Part shown: positions 15,938 to 23,474 of the stretch, piece after piece
Position numbering within the stretch: position 1 is the stretch's first letter
Layout of the letters: every line of letters begins with the position of its first letter
From: Gemmiger sp.
GTDB lineage: Bacteria > Bacillota > Clostridia > Oscillospirales > Ruminococcaceae
NCBI GenBank assembly: GCA_028710135.1
Contig: JAQUSS010000017.1
Location: 1-33,093 of the forward strand
DNA length: 33,093 bases
Reading direction: 5' to 3'
Notes under the pieces: model-generated
The model's database searches: none
What the model was told of the DNA's origin: nothing
What the model saw: only the letters and a program-made list of their open reading frames with translations
Program-made: the position numbers and the translations under genes

Positions 15938-16011
15938 TGGTTGGGGATGAGAGAATCGAACTCCCACGAGCGGAGTCAGAGTCCGCCGCACTACCATTAT
16001 GCGAATCCCCA
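15938..16011 (-). tRNA. tRNA-Gln (anticodon CTG)
   Basis: A 74-base gene with encoded CCA (15938-15940). The acceptor stem TGGGGAT/ATCCCCA pairs perfectly over 7 bp. The anticodon loop CTCTGAC sits in a GCGGA/TCCGC stem, giving anticodon CTG, which reads glutamine codon CAG. The T arm has GTTCGATTC. Confidence 0.95.
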
Positions 16012-16133
16012 GTATGTTGCAGGGCTAGGCCCTCAACGCTTAACTATTATACCCATTCATGCTGGGTTTGTCAACCTCTTTTTTACAGGTTTTTGGCGCT
16101 TTTTGGCGGCGCTGCAAATCTGGCGTTGGTAGC

Positions 16134-16172
16134 ACAAAAAACGCCGCTCTCCCGCGGGGGAGAACGGCGTTT
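16134..16172 (-). terminator. terminator of the SH3-domain protein gene
   Basis: AAACGCCG/CGGCGTTT plus inner TCTCCC/GGGAGA form a strong hairpin (16139-16172), followed on the minus strand by six T. It lies 24 bases after the gene's stop. Confidence 0.85.
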
Positions 16173-16195
16173 GTCAGCGCGTTTGAGTGGTTTTA

Positions 16196-17020
16196 TTAGA
16201 AGGTAAAGGGAATGCCGCAGGCGTACAGGTAGTACATCCGCAGGTTATCGCCAAATTGGCTGCTCAAATCCGGGTGCTCGTTGCGGTAGCTGTACACATT
16301 AAAGCTGGAAATACCCTGGCGGCCCTCGTTCATGCCACTGTTCACAAAATGGGCAATCAGGGCGTTGGGGTCGGTGCCCAGCACGGCAACAAGGTCCGGG
16401 TAGGTGGCGGCATAGTAGCGGTAGTCGTACACGTTGGCGTAGTTGTTGCCGTTGTACCAGGTAGTGCCGCTGTTGTTGTTGTAGTTATAGTTGTTGGTGG
16501 GCGCGGTGTAGGTGTAGCCGCCCAAGCCCGAAACATAGCTGGTGCTTATATAGCCTTCGTAGTTGCCATAATAGGAGTGTGCCCAGCCGTTGCTGTAGCT
16601 ATCTACCCCAATCACGCTGCCCGCCGGCACCACAATGTAGGCGCCGTAGTTGGTGCCAGGGCCGCTGCGCAGGTTCACATCCGCCGTAACGGTATGGTCT
16701 TGAATGGGGTTATCGTTATAGCTGTTGCTAACATAGTTGTTGTTGGGCGCAGGCGCGTAGCCGCCCAGATATTTGGTGGCGATCCAACCTTGGGTGTTGT
16801 TGTACTCAACGTTGCTCCAGCCGTTGTCGTTTTGGATAATGTAAACGCTGCTGCCAACCGGCACCACGCAAATTTTTTCGTACTGGGTGCCGGGGCCAAT
16901 GCGCATATTCACATTGCCGTTGGTTTGCTGTACATCGTTGGCAAAGGCGGAGGTAACAAACAGGCAAAACACCGCTGCCATGGTGGCAAACGTGATGAGC
17001 ATTTTTTGTTTCATCTTCAT
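16196..17020 (-). CDS. secreted protein with two bacterial SH3 domains and C-terminal Tyr/Asp-rich repeats
   Basis: A 274-residue exported protein. Residues 1-28 are a signal peptide (cleavage after A-F-A). Two SH3b domains follow at about 30-86 and 109-165, each with N-(M/L)-R-x-G-P-G-T-x-Y and a G-W-I-A-T/G-Y-I-S-T end; such domains bind peptidoglycan. An Asn/Tyr/Gly linker (166-196) leads to two copies of a repeat of the type Y-Y-A-A-T-Y-P-D-L...H-F-V-N-S-G-M-N-E-G-R-Q-G and Y-S-Y-R-N-E-H-P-D-L...Y-Y-L-Y. This repeat is common in gut Firmicutes surface proteins. No hydrolase domain is present. The ATG at 17018-17020 has AAGGAG 9 bases upstream; a longer reading to 17074 would place basic residues before the signal peptide. 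Confidence 0.88.
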   Translation of the reverse strand: MKMKQKMLITFATMAAVFCLFVTSAFANDVQQTNGNVNMRIGPGTQYEKICVVPVGSSVYIIQNDNGWSNVEYNNTQGWIATKYLGGYAPAPNNNYVSNSYNDNPIQDHTVTADVNLRSGPGTNYGAYIVVPAGSVIGVDSYSNGWAHSYYGNYEGYISTSYVSGLGGYTYTAPTNNYNYNNNSGTTWYNGNNYANVYDYRYYAATYPDLVAVLGTDPNALIAHFVNSGMNEGRQGISSFNVYSYRNEHPDLSSQFGDNLRMYYLYACGIPFTF

Positions 17021-17180
17021 GGGGAACAACTCCTTTTTCTTTTTACGTTCTTTTCGCTTCGGGCGGGTATGCAAATACCCGGATGGCGGGGGCCGGGGCT
17101 ACCCGGGGGCTCTACGCAGATGCTCCCGGGGGTCTACCCAATGTTCTATAAGCTTCGCCGCTACTTCCCTAGTTTATTCT

Positions 17181-17209
17181 ATTATAACATGATGCCGGGC
17201 ACCCTACAA
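17181..17209 (-). promoter_or_regulatory. promoter of the SH3-protein gene
   Basis: On the minus strand, TTGTAG (17204-17209), 17 bases, then a perfect TATAAT (17181-17186). The transcript would carry a leader of roughly 150 bases. Confidence 0.65.
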
Positions 17210-17327
17210 GCAGGCTGGGGGGGCAGTTTGTGCGCATTTTGGCGCGTTTTCGCGGTTGTGCCTGCGGGGCAGGGGCGGCGCGCGGGTTGGCGGGCCGTTT
17301 TTTGCCCCGCAGGCGGCAACGCAAGAA

Positions 17328-17356
17328 TTGACAAAATGCCCTGCGCGGAGTAAAGT
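17328..17356 (+). promoter_or_regulatory. promoter of the phosphofructokinase gene
   Basis: A perfect TTGACA at 17328-17333 and TAAAGT at 17351-17356, spaced by 17 bases, 115 bases before the start codon. Confidence 0.6.
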
Positions 17357-17471
17357 TGGTATAGAAAGAAATGGTAAGAAATGCCAAACAGCGGCCATAA
17401 AAAACGGCACACAAGGCATGGCAAAAACACCGGCGGCGGGGCGCTGCCATCAAGAAATGGAGGGTAAAATT

Positions 17472-18548
17472 ATGACGATTCGTGTGGGCATCCTAACTTC
17501 CGGCGGCGATTGCCCCGGCCTGAACGCTACCATACGCGGTGTGGCCAAGGCGCTCTACCAGCGCATGGGCGATAAAGTGGAGCTGGTGGGGGTGCTGAAC
17601 GGCTACGATGGGCTGATCAGCGGCAACTATCGGGAGATGAAGCAGGACGAATTTTCCGGCATACTGACCCGTGGCGGCACCATTTTGGGCACCAAGCGCA
17701 CCCCCTTTAAAATGATGCGGGTGGTGGGGGACGATAAGGTGGACAAGGTTTCCGCCATGAAAAAAACCTACAAGTCCGCCAAGCTGGATTGCCTGCTTTG
17801 CCTGGGCGGCAACGGCACCCACAAAACCGCCAATATGTTGAGTCAGGAGGGCTTAAACATCATCGGCCTGCCCAAAACCATCGACAACGATATCTACGGC
17901 ACCGATGTGACCTTCGGGTTCCACAGTGCGGTGGATATTGCCACCGATGTGATTGACCGCATCCACACCACCGCCGGCAGCCACAGCCGGGTGATGTGCA
18001 TTGAAATTATGGGCAACAAGGCGGGCTGGCTGACCCTGTATTCCGGCGTTGCGGGGGGCGCGGATATTATCTTGATTCCCGAGCATCCCTACGACATTAA
18101 AAAGGTGGCCGCCGCCGTTGAGCGCCGCCGCCAGGATGGGCGGAACTTCTCGATTTTGGCGGTGGCCGAGGGCGCGCTCTCTCTGGAGGAGGCCAAGCAA
18201 AAGCGGAAGGAATGGTCTGCCGCCCGCGCCGAGGCGGGCTACACCACCGCCACCAACCGAATTGCAAAGGAAATTGAGGCCATGACCGGGGCCGAAACAC
18301 GCATCTGCGTGCCGGGCCATATGCAGCGGGGCGGCTCGCCCTCTGCCTACGACCGGGTGCTGGCAACCCAGTTTGGGGCCTACGCGGCGGGCCTGGTGGC
18401 CGATTCTCACTATGGGGTGACGGTTGCCATGGTCAATGGCCGGGTGCAGGCCAACCCCCTGGCCGATATTGCCGGGCTGACCCGCAGCGTGCCGGACGAT
18501 TGCGATATGCTGAACGTGGCGCGCAGCATGGGCATCAGCTTGGGGTAA
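17472..18548 (+). CDS. 6-phosphofructokinase (PfkA superfamily, mixed ATP/PPi-type signature)
   Basis: A 358-residue phosphofructokinase, the committed step of glycolysis (fructose 6-phosphate to the 1,6-bisphosphate). It shows G-I-L-T-S-G-G-D-C-P-G-L-N-A at the N-terminus, G-G-N-G-T (112-116), P-K-T-I-D-N-D with catalytic Asp138, and M-G-N-K-A-G-W-L. The donor-selecting positions are mixed. Gly115 corresponds to the Gly of ATP enzymes, while Lys135 (Escherichia coli position 124) is the Lys usually seen in pyrophosphate enzymes. The usual GGDG is GGNG. The donor therefore cannot be fixed by sequence alone. Start ATG 17472 has GGAGG 8 bases upstream; a reading back to 17256 has no support. 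It is followed in the same direction by the DUF1835-like gene. Confidence 0.92.
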   Translation: MTIRVGILTSGGDCPGLNATIRGVAKALYQRMGDKVELVGVLNGYDGLISGNYREMKQDEFSGILTRGGTILGTKRTPFKMMRVVGDDKVDKVSAMKKTYKSAKLDCLLCLGGNGTHKTANMLSQEGLNIIGLPKTIDNDIYGTDVTFGFHSAVDIATDVIDRIHTTAGSHSRVMCIEIMGNKAGWLTLYSGVAGGADIILIPEHPYDIKKVAAAVERRRQDGRNFSILAVAEGALSLEEAKQKRKEWSAARAEAGYTTATNRIAKEIEAMTGAETRICVPGHMQRGGSPSAYDRVLATQFGAYAAGLVADSHYGVTVAMVNGRVQANPLADIAGLTRSVPDDCDMLNVARSMGISLG

Positions 18549-18664
18549 TTGCCGGGTAGCACCCTGCCGTGTTGCTGCATTGCTGCTTTGCCGTGTTGCA
18601 ACAACAAACAAGATGCCCCGGGCCGGAAAGCTTGCCACGCCCGGCAAAACGGAGGAAGTGCAAG

Positions 18665-19618
18665 ATGCTGGAGGTTTGTTTTAGCGATTCTGTGAAGGGT
18701 GCGCTGGCCGTGGCACAGCACGGCGAGGATGAAATGGGCGGCGCTACGTCCTTCACCGTGATAACCGACAAAAAGGGGCCATTTGCCGCCCTTGCCAAGG
18801 CTTTTTACAAGAAAAAGGCCATGCGGGACTACAACAAAAGGCAGGCGGAACTGCAACCGCAGGCCGTTGCCCTGGGCGGCGAACAGAAAGATTTGGTGGG
18901 CCTTTCCTTTGGGCTTTCCGAGGGGGATATTCAAGCGCCCATTTGCAGCCAGAGCTGCCCGCGCAAGGCGTGTGTGGCGCAGGCTTTCTCGTTTGACCGA
19001 TACAACGATGCCGCGGAATTGCAGGATGCAGCCGAGCCGTTTTGGCAAGCCTGCATCCAGGATTTGGAAAAGCTGCAAGCCGCGCCGGCCAGCGTTAGAA
19101 TTTGGCTGGATGCCACGCCGGATGCGCAGTGCGGGCTGCTGTTTGTGGCGGATTTGCTACAGGGCACCGATACCGAGATGCGCCTGGTAGAGCTGCCCCA
19201 AACCGTGCAACAGCCGGACGGCCTCACCGTGCGCTACCGCGGCTGGGGCGAGGTGGAACCGCTGTTGATGGGCACCTTTTTGGATAGAGAACGGGTGCTG
19301 GATGCGCAAGAAAGAGAGCGCCTGGCGCGCCGGTGGCAAACGCTAAAAGCTGAAAACGCACCCCTGCGGGTGGTGGAAAACGGCGAGGTTATCAGCACAG
19401 AACTGTGCTATTATGATGATGCGATACGCAAAGCATTCCCGCAAGACACCTGCAACATTGCAAACATCATCGGGCGCGCTTTGGGCAACCAAGAGGTTCC
19501 AACCGGCGATGTTTTTGTTGCCAAAAGGCTGCAAGCCTTTATAGAAAGCGGCGAGCTTGCCGTTACCAAAAACAGCACCGATGGATTTTACAAAACGGTT
19601 GTGCGGGTTGCAAAATAA
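18665..19618 (+). CDS. DUF1835/DUF3658-like protein
   Basis: A 317-residue protein with no signal peptide. It starts M-L-E-V-C-F-S-D-S-V-K-G-A-L, the pattern of the DUF1835 N-terminal domain. The second half (about 210-310) contains F-L-D-R-E-R, W-Q-T-L-K-A-E-N-A-P-L-R, Y-Y-D-D-A-I and a terminal F-Y-K-T-V-V-R-V, which resembles DUF3658. The function of these paired domains is not known to me. The chosen ATG at 18665 follows GGAGG by 9 bases, while the open frame runs back to 18569 without a ribosome site. It lies 116 bases after the phosphofructokinase gene and may share its transcript. Confidence 0.75.
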   Translation: MLEVCFSDSVKGALAVAQHGEDEMGGATSFTVITDKKGPFAALAKAFYKKKAMRDYNKRQAELQPQAVALGGEQKDLVGLSFGLSEGDIQAPICSQSCPRKACVAQAFSFDRYNDAAELQDAAEPFWQACIQDLEKLQAAPASVRIWLDATPDAQCGLLFVADLLQGTDTEMRLVELPQTVQQPDGLTVRYRGWGEVEPLLMGTFLDRERVLDAQERERLARRWQTLKAENAPLRVVENGEVISTELCYYDDAIRKAFPQDTCNIANIIGRALGNQEVPTGDVFVAKRLQAFIESGELAVTKNSTDGFYKTVVRVAK

Positions 19619-19708
19619 ACGGTTCTGCGTAAAAAAATAATGCCGATAGGTGCAATGGCTGCCATGGGTGTAGGAACTAGAATAAACACAGTAAATATAA
19701 ACTATAGC

Positions 19709-19748
19709 GCGCAGGCCCCCAAACGTTGCAACGTTTGGGGGCCTGCGC
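19709..19748. repeat. 40-bp perfect palindrome
   Basis: Bases 19709-19728 (GCGCAGGCCCCCAAACGTTG) are followed directly by their exact reverse complement at 19729-19748, with no spacer. It sits between two convergent genes (DUF1835-like and RpiR), where it could stop transcription from both sides, although neither side has a clear T tract. Confidence 0.8.
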
Positions 19749-19788
19749 TGTGTGGGCTTGTCGCTTGTAAAGCTTGGTGCGCAAGGGC

Positions 19789-20649
19789 TTACGGGATAGA
19801 TTTATCGTGCTTCATCAGGGCTTCGTGCCGCTGAATGGCGGCCCTTGCGTTCGGGATGGAAACCAGCAAGAAGTGGTAGAGAACCTCAATGATGGAAATG
19901 GCAGAGATGCGGGAAAATGCGTATTCCGCCGTGGTCAAAAGCTGCTCCCGGTTGGAGGAAATCATCCGGTAATCTGCCAACGCGGCAAGGGGGGCGCTAC
20001 GGTCACAGGTAATCAGAATGATGGGGACACCGTTGGCCCGCGCTGTTTCGGCAATTTGATACAACCGGCGAGATTTGCCCGAGTTGGAGATGATCAGCAG
20101 GGCATCCTGCGGGGTCAACGTCAGGGCAAAAGCCGCCAGCTTTTCCGATATTTCGGAGGTGACACAGCGGATGCCAAGCTGGTTGAATTTGAAAGCGGCA
20201 TCCATGGCGACAGGGATGGTGTTGCCCACGGCGGCAACCTGCACAATGTTGGCGCTGCGCAGCACGCCAAGAATATCCGTAAGGTTTTCGGGGGAGATGG
20301 CGCCGATGGTGGCGTTCAGCTCCCCAATTTTGTTGGCCAAAATATTTTGCAGTGATTGCGCAATGTTATCAAGGCTTATCTCGCTGGATATTTCGGGGGC
20401 CTGCTGCTGCTCCATCACATCGCGGGCGAGGGCAAGCTGGAAGGCGCGGTAATTGTCAAACGAAAGCTTTTTGCAGAATCGGGTCACGGTTGCCTCGGAG
20501 GTACCGCTTGCCTTTGCCAGCTCCGCCGAGGTCATATCCACGGCGGCTTCCCGGTGGGCCAAGATATAATCGGCAATGCGCTTTTCCGCACTGAAAAATT
20601 GAATGCCGGAGCAAAGCGAGGTCAGCACGCTGCTTCCCGGTTCGATCAT
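19789..20649 (-). CDS. RpiR/MurR family transcriptional regulator
   Basis: A 286-residue repressor-type regulator. Residues 1-80 form the RpiR helix-turn-helix (F-F-S-A-E-K-R-I-A-D-Y-I-L, then A-E-L-A-K-A-S-G-T-S-E-A-T-V-T-R-F-C-K-K-L). Residues about 125-260 form a SIS sugar-phosphate-binding domain (V-A-A-V-G-N-T, L-L-I-I-S-N-S-G-K-S-R). Family members sense phosphosugars and usually control the adjacent catabolic genes. It is divergent from the PTS operon and very likely regulates it. The ATG at 20647-20649 has GGAGG 9 bases upstream. Confidence 0.93.
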   Translation of the reverse strand: MIEPGSSVLTSLCSGIQFFSAEKRIADYILAHREAAVDMTSAELAKASGTSEATVTRFCKKLSFDNYRAFQLALARDVMEQQQAPEISSEISLDNIAQSLQNILANKIGELNATIGAISPENLTDILGVLRSANIVQVAAVGNTIPVAMDAAFKFNQLGIRCVTSEISEKLAAFALTLTPQDALLIISNSGKSRRLYQIAETARANGVPIILITCDRSAPLAALADYRMISSNREQLLTTAEYAFSRISAISIIEVLYHFLLVSIPNARAAIQRHEALMKHDKSIP

Positions 20650-20705
20650 GGGGGAAAGCCTCCTTTACATGGCCGTAGCCATCCAAAATGGTTTTATTGC
20701 TTTTG

Positions 20706-20734
20706 AGTGTAGCACACGCAAGAACGTTTTGCAA
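20706..20734 (-). promoter_or_regulatory. promoter of the rpiR-type gene
   Basis: On the minus strand, TTGCAA (20729-20734), 17 bases, TACACT (20706-20711), about 57 bases before the start codon. Confidence 0.5.
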
Positions 20735-20747
20735 AAAAAAAGTGGGG

Positions 20748-20759
20748 TTTCGAACGAAA
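20748..20759. promoter_or_regulatory. candidate RpiR operator TTTCGAACGAAA
   Basis: TTTCG and CGAAA form an inverted repeat with a 2-base centre in the gap between the divergent rpiR and PTS genes, just upstream of the rpiR -35. RpiR regulators commonly bind short inverted repeats in such gaps. The assignment is positional only. Confidence 0.35.
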
Positions 20760-20829
20760 AATGTCAAAACGCACAAAGTGGAGGCCAAAAGATTGTCACG
20801 CAAGAAAGAAAATATCATGCAAAACTATA

Positions 20830-20858
20830 TTTACAAAAGAAAATCGTCATTGTATAAT
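20830..20858 (+). promoter_or_regulatory. promoter of the PTS operon
   Basis: TTTACA (20830-20835), 17 bases, then a perfect TATAAT (20853-20858). The PTS start codon is 64 bases downstream. Confidence 0.7.
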
Positions 20859-20921
20859 CAAGGTAAAGTTGCAACGAGGATAAAAACATCAAACGACCCA
20901 CACAAAAAGGAGGAAAAAACC

Positions 20922-22340
20922 ATGGCAAAAGCGGACGTAAGCCAAATGGCACCACAAATTATTGCGGGCTTTGGCGGTAAAGAAAACATGGCAAGCATCA
21001 ACCACTGCGCAACGCGGTTGCGCGTCAATGTGAACGATATCGAGAAGGTGGACCAGGCAGCGCTCAAAAAAGTGAAGGGTGTTATTGCACTGGATATCCG
21101 CAATGGGGAAGTGCAGGTAATTGTAGGGCCAATCATTGAGGATCTCTACCTAGCAGTTGAAAAGGCGGCTGGGGGCGGCGGCAAGGTGGCTGAAGCCAAA
21201 CAGGGCAAGAAAACCCCGTCGGAAATTTTTGGCGGTTTTTTGATGATGATGGCGGGCATCCTTAGCCCCATCATCCCGGCGCTGATTGCTTCGGGCCTGC
21301 TTTCCACCGTGCTAACCGTTATGACGCTGGTGCTCAAGGTGGATGCAACCACCAGCCCCACCTACGCCATCCTTTACAATCTATCCCAAACGGTATTCTA
21401 CTTCCTGCCGGTGCTGGTTGCCTACACGGCGGCCAAAAAGTTTGATACCGAGCCAATTTTGGCAGCGGTGCTGGCCTGCTTCCTGCTTTACCCGGGTTGG
21501 GTGGAAGCGGCGGCGCAGGGCGGCTTTACCAGCTACTTTGGGTTGCCGGTGCTGCGCACCACCTATAACGGTGCCGTTATCCAAATCATCCTCTCAGTTT
21601 TTGTGATGGCGTGGTTGGATCGGCTGCTGAAGCGCATTATCCCGGAAGCTGCCCGCCATTTCCTAAAACCGTTTTTGTTGCTGCTGCTCATGTCGGTCAT
21701 CACCCTGACCGTTACAGGCCCGCTTGGCGGCCTGTTTACCGATTATATCTACGCAGGCGTTACCGCGGTGCGCAACGTTGCGCCCTGGGCGGGCGTACCG
21801 GTCATCATCTTGCTTTCCACCACCATTGGCCTGGTGGCCCCCGGCTTCCACCTGGCCCTAATCCCCATTGCAACGGCCAGCCTTGCGGCAGTCGGCTATG
21901 ACGATTTGATTAATATTTGGTTTTTCTGCTGCACCATCACGCCGGGCTTTATCTCCCTTGCCGTTGCGCTGCGCAGCAAAAACAGCACCCTGCGCCAAAT
22001 TGCCTTCCCGGCCAGCCTTTCGGCACTGCTGGGCGGTATTTCTGAGCCGACCACTTATGGCATCTGCTACAAAATGGTCAAGCCCTATTATGCCTATTTT
22101 ATCACCGCGCTCAGCACCGGCGTTCTGGCAGGGCTACTCAACCTAAAATGCTATGCCTTTGGGGGCTACTCGCTCACAAACATTCTGCTTTACCTTGGGC
22201 CAAACCTGGATACCGCCAACTTCCGCAATGCGGTTATCCTGGTGGCGTACATGGCGGTTATGTCTTTTGTGACGGTTAACTTGATTGGCTTTGATGATTC
22301 CGTGTATAATGAGGATGAGGAAGCCGAAAAACTGGTATAA
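20922..22340 (+). CDS. PTS sugar transporter subunit IIBC (glucose/beta-glucoside superfamily)
   Basis: A 472-residue phosphotransferase permease. The IIB domain (about 1-85) has the phospho-Cys29 in I-N-H-C-A-T-R-L-R-V. After an Ala/Gly/Lys linker, the IIC domain (about 98-462) has many helices and the substrate-loop motif G-G-I-S-E-P-T-T-Y-G-I. No IIA domain is fused or encoded nearby, so IIA must be supplied by another protein. The sugar is not evident. The divergent RpiR gene and the downstream esterase and PfkB kinase point to an unusual, perhaps acylated, sugar. The ATG at 20922 follows AAAGGAGG; an extension back to 20688 crosses the promoter. Confidence 0.92.
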   Translation: MAKADVSQMAPQIIAGFGGKENMASINHCATRLRVNVNDIEKVDQAALKKVKGVIALDIRNGEVQVIVGPIIEDLYLAVEKAAGGGGKVAEAKQGKKTPSEIFGGFLMMMAGILSPIIPALIASGLLSTVLTVMTLVLKVDATTSPTYAILYNLSQTVFYFLPVLVAYTAAKKFDTEPILAAVLACFLLYPGWVEAAAQGGFTSYFGLPVLRTTYNGAVIQIILSVFVMAWLDRLLKRIIPEAARHFLKPFLLLLLMSVITLTVTGPLGGLFTDYIYAGVTAVRNVAPWAGVPVIILLSTTIGLVAPGFHLALIPIATASLAAVGYDDLINIWFFCCTITPGFISLAVALRSKNSTLRQIAFPASLSALLGGISEPTTYGICYKMVKPYYAYFITALSTGVLAGLLNLKCYAFGGYSLTNILLYLGPNLDTANFRNAVILVAYMAVMSFVTVNLIGFDDSVYNEDEEAEKLV

Positions 22341-22364
22341 GAAAGCCAAAGGAGGCTACGCACC

Positions 22365-23474
22365 ATGCGTTTGTATGAGAAAACCCTTGTGGCAGAGATA
22401 CGGAACCGGCAATACGATAAAACGGTGGACGGGGTGCAGGTTTTGTTTAAGCCTGTGCCGGATGCCGAACCTGCACATCTTGACCCACGCCTGCTGCGGG
22501 TGATTCAAGAGAAGCAAAAACTATTTGCAGGCCGTGCCAAGAGGGGATGGTGCCTCTCTGGTGAGCGGTACCGCCCTGATAAAATTACATACGATTTGAC
22601 CGAAACGCCGGTGGATTGTGAAGAACGGTTGATTTCCATACAGGGTAACCATAAAATTGACCTGTATATCTACCGTGCACAAAATGCCGCTGCCGGTTGC
22701 CCTATCTTGGTTTACCTGCACGGCGGCGGGTTTACCGCGGGGGACATCCACCTATTTGGTTGCCAAATGAAGCTGATTGCCGAGCAATCGGGCGCGGTGG
22801 TGCTATTCCCCGAATACCGCCTTGCACCGGAGAACCCGTTCCCCGCCGCAATCGAGGATGGGTGGGGTACGGTAGAATGGGCGTACAAAAACGCCGCAGC
22901 CCTAGGGGCCGACCCCGCTAAGCTGATGGTGGCGGGCGATAGCGCCGGCGGCTCCCTGACCAACGCCTGTGTTTTGCAGGATACGGCGGGCATCATCAAA
23001 AAAATTATGGGGATATACCCTGCGTGGGATATGAGCGATTACCGCACCCAGGCGGCCTATACCTGGTGCTACGATGCCTACGACATTGTGGAGGAAGAAA
23101 AAGCGCTGGCCTATAGCCGCATCGACCGCATCAAAAGCGGGATAGAGAACGACCCGGAAAGCAGCAACAGCTTGTACTTGCAAGGCAAAACATCCACCAA
23201 AGACCCATTGGTATCGGCGCTGTTTGCCGGTGACGAGGCACTGAAAAGATTCCCCGAGACGATTATTGTTTCGGCGGAGTACGATTATCTGCGCCCTAGT
23301 AGCGAGTATGCGGCAAAAAAACTGCAATCGCTGGGGGTACCGGTGCGCTCCATCCGCTATTGCGGCTGCGACCATGGCTTTTTGGATATGCTTGGCACCA
23401 TCGTACAATCGGAGGAGCTTTGCCTGACCATTGCGGACGAACTAAAAAAATGTAAGGCGGCGGATAGAGCATGA
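22365..23474 (+). CDS. alpha/beta hydrolase, hormone-sensitive-lipase-like esterase
   Basis: A 369-residue cytoplasmic esterase of the HSL (alpha/beta hydrolase fold 3) family. The oxyanion motif is H-G-G-G (119-122), the nucleophile Ser193 lies in G-D-S-A-G-G, and Asp307 (E-Y-D-Y-L-R) and His337 (C-D-H-G-F) complete the triad. An N-terminal cap of about 110 residues precedes the fold. Family members cleave short acyl esters. It starts 24 bases after the PTS gene with AAAGGAGG in front, and its stop overlaps the start of the kinase gene (ATGA), so it belongs to the PTS operon. It may remove an acyl group from the imported sugar (inference). Confidence 0.92.
   Translation: MRLYEKTLVAEIRNRQYDKTVDGVQVLFKPVPDAEPAHLDPRLLRVIQEKQKLFAGRAKRGWCLSGERYRPDKITYDLTETPVDCEERLISIQGNHKIDLYIYRAQNAAAGCPILVYLHGGGFTAGDIHLFGCQMKLIAEQSGAVVLFPEYRLAPENPFPAAIEDGWGTVEWAYKNAAALGADPAKLMVAGDSAGGSLTNACVLQDTAGIIKKIMGIYPAWDMSDYRTQAAYTWCYDAYDIVEEEKALAYSRIDRIKSGIENDPESSNSLYLQGKTSTKDPLVSALFAGDEALKRFPETIIVSAEYDYLRPSSEYAAKKLQSLGVPVRSIRYCGCDHGFLDMLGTIVQSEELCLTIADELKKCKAADRA

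Larger units (their letters stand above)
17021..17471. other. divergent region between the SH3-protein and phosphofructokinase genes
   Basis: No gene is seen in these 451 bases. For the minus strand there is a promoter (17181-17209) and a leader of about 150 bases with a perfect CGGGTAT/ATACCCG hairpin (17064-17081) and two near-identical CCCGGGGG(C/T)(T)CTAC segments within 17101-17138. For the plus strand there is a TTGACA promoter (17328-17356). A 12-bp inverted repeat (17260-17271 with 17303-17314) lies between the two promoters. Confidence 0.6.

Noticed and set aside
15937-16206. Plus-strand open frames at the tRNA genes
   Set aside because: They run through tRNA-Gln in antisense, a common artefact; there is no ribosome site.
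17021-17180. c-di-AMP (ydaO) riboswitch for the SH3 protein leader
   Set aside because: Considered because such riboswitches precede cell-wall genes, but the conserved ydaO core could not be matched by eye.
17256-17471. 72-codon N-terminal extension of the phosphofructokinase frame
   Set aside because: It crosses the likely promoter; the family start and a GGAGG site are at 17472.
20922-22340. N-acetylmuramic acid PTS (MurP)
   Set aside because: An RpiR regulator next to a IIBC gene suggested it, but no MurQ etherase is present and the partner genes are an esterase and a PfkB kinase.
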